A stretch of DNA of 7,865 bases from an uncultured Opitutaceae bacterium (GTDB taxonomy: Bacteria; Verrucomicrobiota; Verrucomicrobiia; Opitutales; Opitutaceae): the NCBI GenBank assembly GCA_937128785.1, contig CAKZMS010000651.1, positions 1-7,865 of the forward strand. The letters are read 5' to 3'. Below, piece by piece: positions 6,801 through 7,865 of this stretch; position 1 is the first letter of the stretch; every line of letters starts with the position of its first letter. The notes under the pieces are model-generated. The model saw nothing but the letters and a program-made list of their open reading frames with translations, made no database searches and was not told where the DNA came from. The translations under genes were made by a program, and so were the position numbers.

Positions 6801-7698
6801 CTCAGGCGGCGCAGGTGGCTGGTTGGCCCGATGGGGAGTGGCTACCGCGCTTATGGGGTCCACGTTGGCCGCGCAGTCCAGTCCCAAGATTTCTCTGCAG
6901 GGATCTGAACTGTTGGGCGAGGCGGTGGTGCAGGCTTGGACGGCCTACGGCGAGGAGCGGGGTATCAACATCGATGTTTCTTTCCGGGGGTCACGTCCGG
7001 CGCGGGACCGGCTGGAAGCCGGGGTGATCGACATGGCGGTATTGATTGACGATCCAGCGGAGGAGGACCGACCGCAGAATTGGGTCTCGCTGCCGCTGGC
7101 CCATGTCGCGGCTCTGGTGGTGGCCCCGCGGGGACTCAGCCTGGAGCAACTCAGCTACGAGGATCTGAATCGAATTTACAGCGCCGGCAGTGCCGTCGCC
7201 ACGACTCGGTGGGGCGATTTTGGGGCGACGGGAAAATGGGAATATACCCCCATCTCCATGCACGTGCTGACCTCGGCTTCCGGTTTGGCTCACGGGATCT
7301 TTCGCAACCGCGTTTTGCGCGATGGGGCATTCAAGGGATCGGTGCGAGAGCACGATGAACTGGATTCGGTCTACGAGGCCATGGCCGGAGATGAGGGCGG
7401 TATCGGGGTGGTCTCCTGGTGGGATCGGGAGGATCCGAAGTTCAAGGTCCTGCTGGTGTCCCCCGCGGGCGACCAGGTTGCGTTCGGGCCCTCCGCCGAA
7501 AACATGGGCGCCGGCGATTATCCGCTATCGGTGCCGTTGCGCTTGGTCGTAGCGCGTGAAGACGTCGCTGAGCTCCTGCCGATTCTGCAGTTTTGGTATC
7601 GGGACGAAATCAGTGTGGCGCTGGAGCAGGATCGGCTCATGCCCCTGCCGCGGGTTGATCGCAATCAGCAGGTCTTCGATTTGGAAGCGATTGAGTAG
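6784..7698 (+). CDS. Secreted PstS-like periplasmic binding protein
   Basis: A 304-residue protein when started at ATG 6784 (TTG 6775 is an alternative better spaced from GGAGG). It begins with a signal peptide: basic MNRR, hydrophobic WGVATALMG, and probable cleavage after STLAA near residue 30. The rest resembles the PstS/PBP-like fold. KISLQGSELLGEAVVQAW (from 35) matches the first-lobe G-S-x-x-x-x-P-L-x-x-x-W motif, DMAVLIDDP resembles the D-x-x-x-S-x-R-P region, and GLSLEQLSYEDLNRIYSA matches L-x-x-I-F-x-G-x-x-x-W. GDEGGIGVVSW matches the late G-x-I-G-Y segment. It overlaps the kinase gene by 17 nt, implying translational coupling. No pstC, pstA, pstB or phoU lies nearby. The usual R-x-x-x-S-G-T phosphate loop reads as L-T-S-A-S166-G167-L, so phosphate may not be its ligand. 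It might sense phosphate or another anion, or act structurally in polysaccharide export. The family assignment is good; the function is unknown. Confidence 0.8.
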   Translation: MNRRSSSGGAGGWLARWGVATALMGSTLAAQSSPKISLQGSELLGEAVVQAWTAYGEERGINIDVSFRGSRPARDRLEAGVIDMAVLIDDPAEEDRPQNWVSLPLAHVAALVVAPRGLSLEQLSYEDLNRIYSAGSAVATTRWGDFGATGKWEYTPISMHVLTSASGLAHGIFRNRVLRDGAFKGSVREHDELDSVYEAMAGDEGGIGVVSWWDREDPKFKVLLVSPAGDQVAFGPSAENMGAGDYPLSVPLRLVVAREDVAELLPILQFWYRDEISVALEQDRLMPLPRVDRNQQVFDLEAIE

Positions 7699-7760
7699 AG
7701 GGCGGCCTTAAAAAACCTATTGACGAGCCTACTTTCGGTGCTCTTTCTCTGCCTTCCCTC
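7699..7760 (+). promoter_or_regulatory. Short spacer with possible tRNA promoter
   Basis: TTGACG at 7720-7725 is a good -35 match. The hexamer 17 nt downstream, CTTTCT (7743-7748), is a poor -10, although the T-rich stretch 7742-7750 sits at the right distance before the tRNA at 7761. AT-rich TTAAAAAACC (7709-7718) lies upstream. No terminator hairpin is visible after the PstS-like gene, so read-through into the tRNA is possible. Confidence 0.3.
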
Positions 7761-7836
7761 GCGGGCGTAGCTCAGTTGGTAGAGCGCCACCTTGCCAAGG
7801 TTGAGGTCGCGGGTTCGAATCTCGTCATCCGCTCCA
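7761..7836 (+). tRNA. tRNA-Gly (anticodon GCC), CCA encoded
   Basis: A complete 76-nt cloverleaf: acceptor GCGGGCG/CATCCGC, D-arm GCTC-AGTTGGTA-GAGC, anticodon arm CCACC-TTGCCAA-GGTTG, variable AGGTC, T-arm GCGGG-TTCGAAT-CTCGT, then U73 and CCA. The anticodon GCC decodes glycine GGC/GGU codons, and U73 is the normal discriminator of bacterial tRNA-Gly. Three weak points are visible: C6-A67 does not pair in the acceptor stem, C28-U42 does not pair in the anticodon stem, and several G-U pairs occur (5-68, 49-65, 52-62). All invariant loop bases are present, so it is probably functional. Confidence 0.95.
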
Positions 7837-7863
7837 AATAATTGGAGCAAAGCAGTTGCTTCA
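7831..7863 (+). other. Two overlapping, mutually exclusive hairpins after the tRNA
   Basis: GCTCCAA (7831-7837) and TTGGAGC (7842-7848) form a perfect 7-bp stem with loop ATAA. Its left arm is the tRNA 3' end including CCA. TGGAGCAA (7843-7850) can instead pair with TTGCTTCA (7856-7863), giving eight pairs, one of them G-T, with loop AGCAG. The second hairpin could be the start of a terminator, but the window ends 2 nt later, so a T-run cannot be checked. Confidence 0.45.
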
Positions 7864-7865
7864 GG

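Noticed and set aside
7665..7850. Minus-strand frame reading EIRTRDLNLGKVALYQLSY
   Set aside because: This is the antisense translation of the tRNA-Gly gene, a well-known false protein in databases.

Overview
The window is GC-rich DNA. It carries five tightly packed genes on the + strand, covering about 95% of positions 188 to 7698, followed by a glycine tRNA gene. No insertion sequence, CRISPR array, integrase, rRNA or gene clearly on the minus strand is visible. The proteins indicate a Gram-negative cell: an outer-membrane beta-barrel, a periplasmic binding protein and an inner-membrane chain-length regulator fused to a tyrosine kinase. The style of the cluster and the poor or absent Shine-Dalgarno sites would fit a Verrucomicrobiota/Opitutae-type bacterium. 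That placement is an impression from general knowledge, not something the window proves.

Layout: 1-187 is a non-coding leader with a possible promoter, several TTTGA-type half-sites, a small hairpin and a four-codon upstream frame. 188-1564 encodes an NtrC-type sigma-54 response regulator. 1581-3323 encodes a polytopic membrane protein resembling a GT-C glycosyltransferase. A GC-rich hairpin at 3331-3355 precedes a beta-barrel outer-membrane protein (to 4551). After a 71-nt spacer comes a Wzz/BY-kinase polysaccharide co-polymerase (4623-6800). A small PstS-like secreted binding protein (6784-7698) overlaps the kinase gene by 17 nt. tRNA-Gly(GCC) lies at 7761-7836, followed by two overlapping hairpins at the window edge.

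Working model (inference): the five genes form one transcription unit for making or exporting a cell-surface polysaccharide, with a dedicated transcriptional regulator at its head. The GT-C-like protein would add a sugar or glycan on the periplasmic side. The BY-kinase protein would control chain length through tyrosine phosphorylation, and the barrel would serve the outer membrane. The least expected member is the PstS-like protein. It has no phosphate transporter genes beside it, its start overlaps the kinase gene, and residues expected to bind phosphate appear changed. No Wza-type export protein, Wzx/Wzy, phosphoglycosyltransferase initiator, sensor kinase or tyrosine phosphatase is in the window, so the cluster probably continues upstream or is split.
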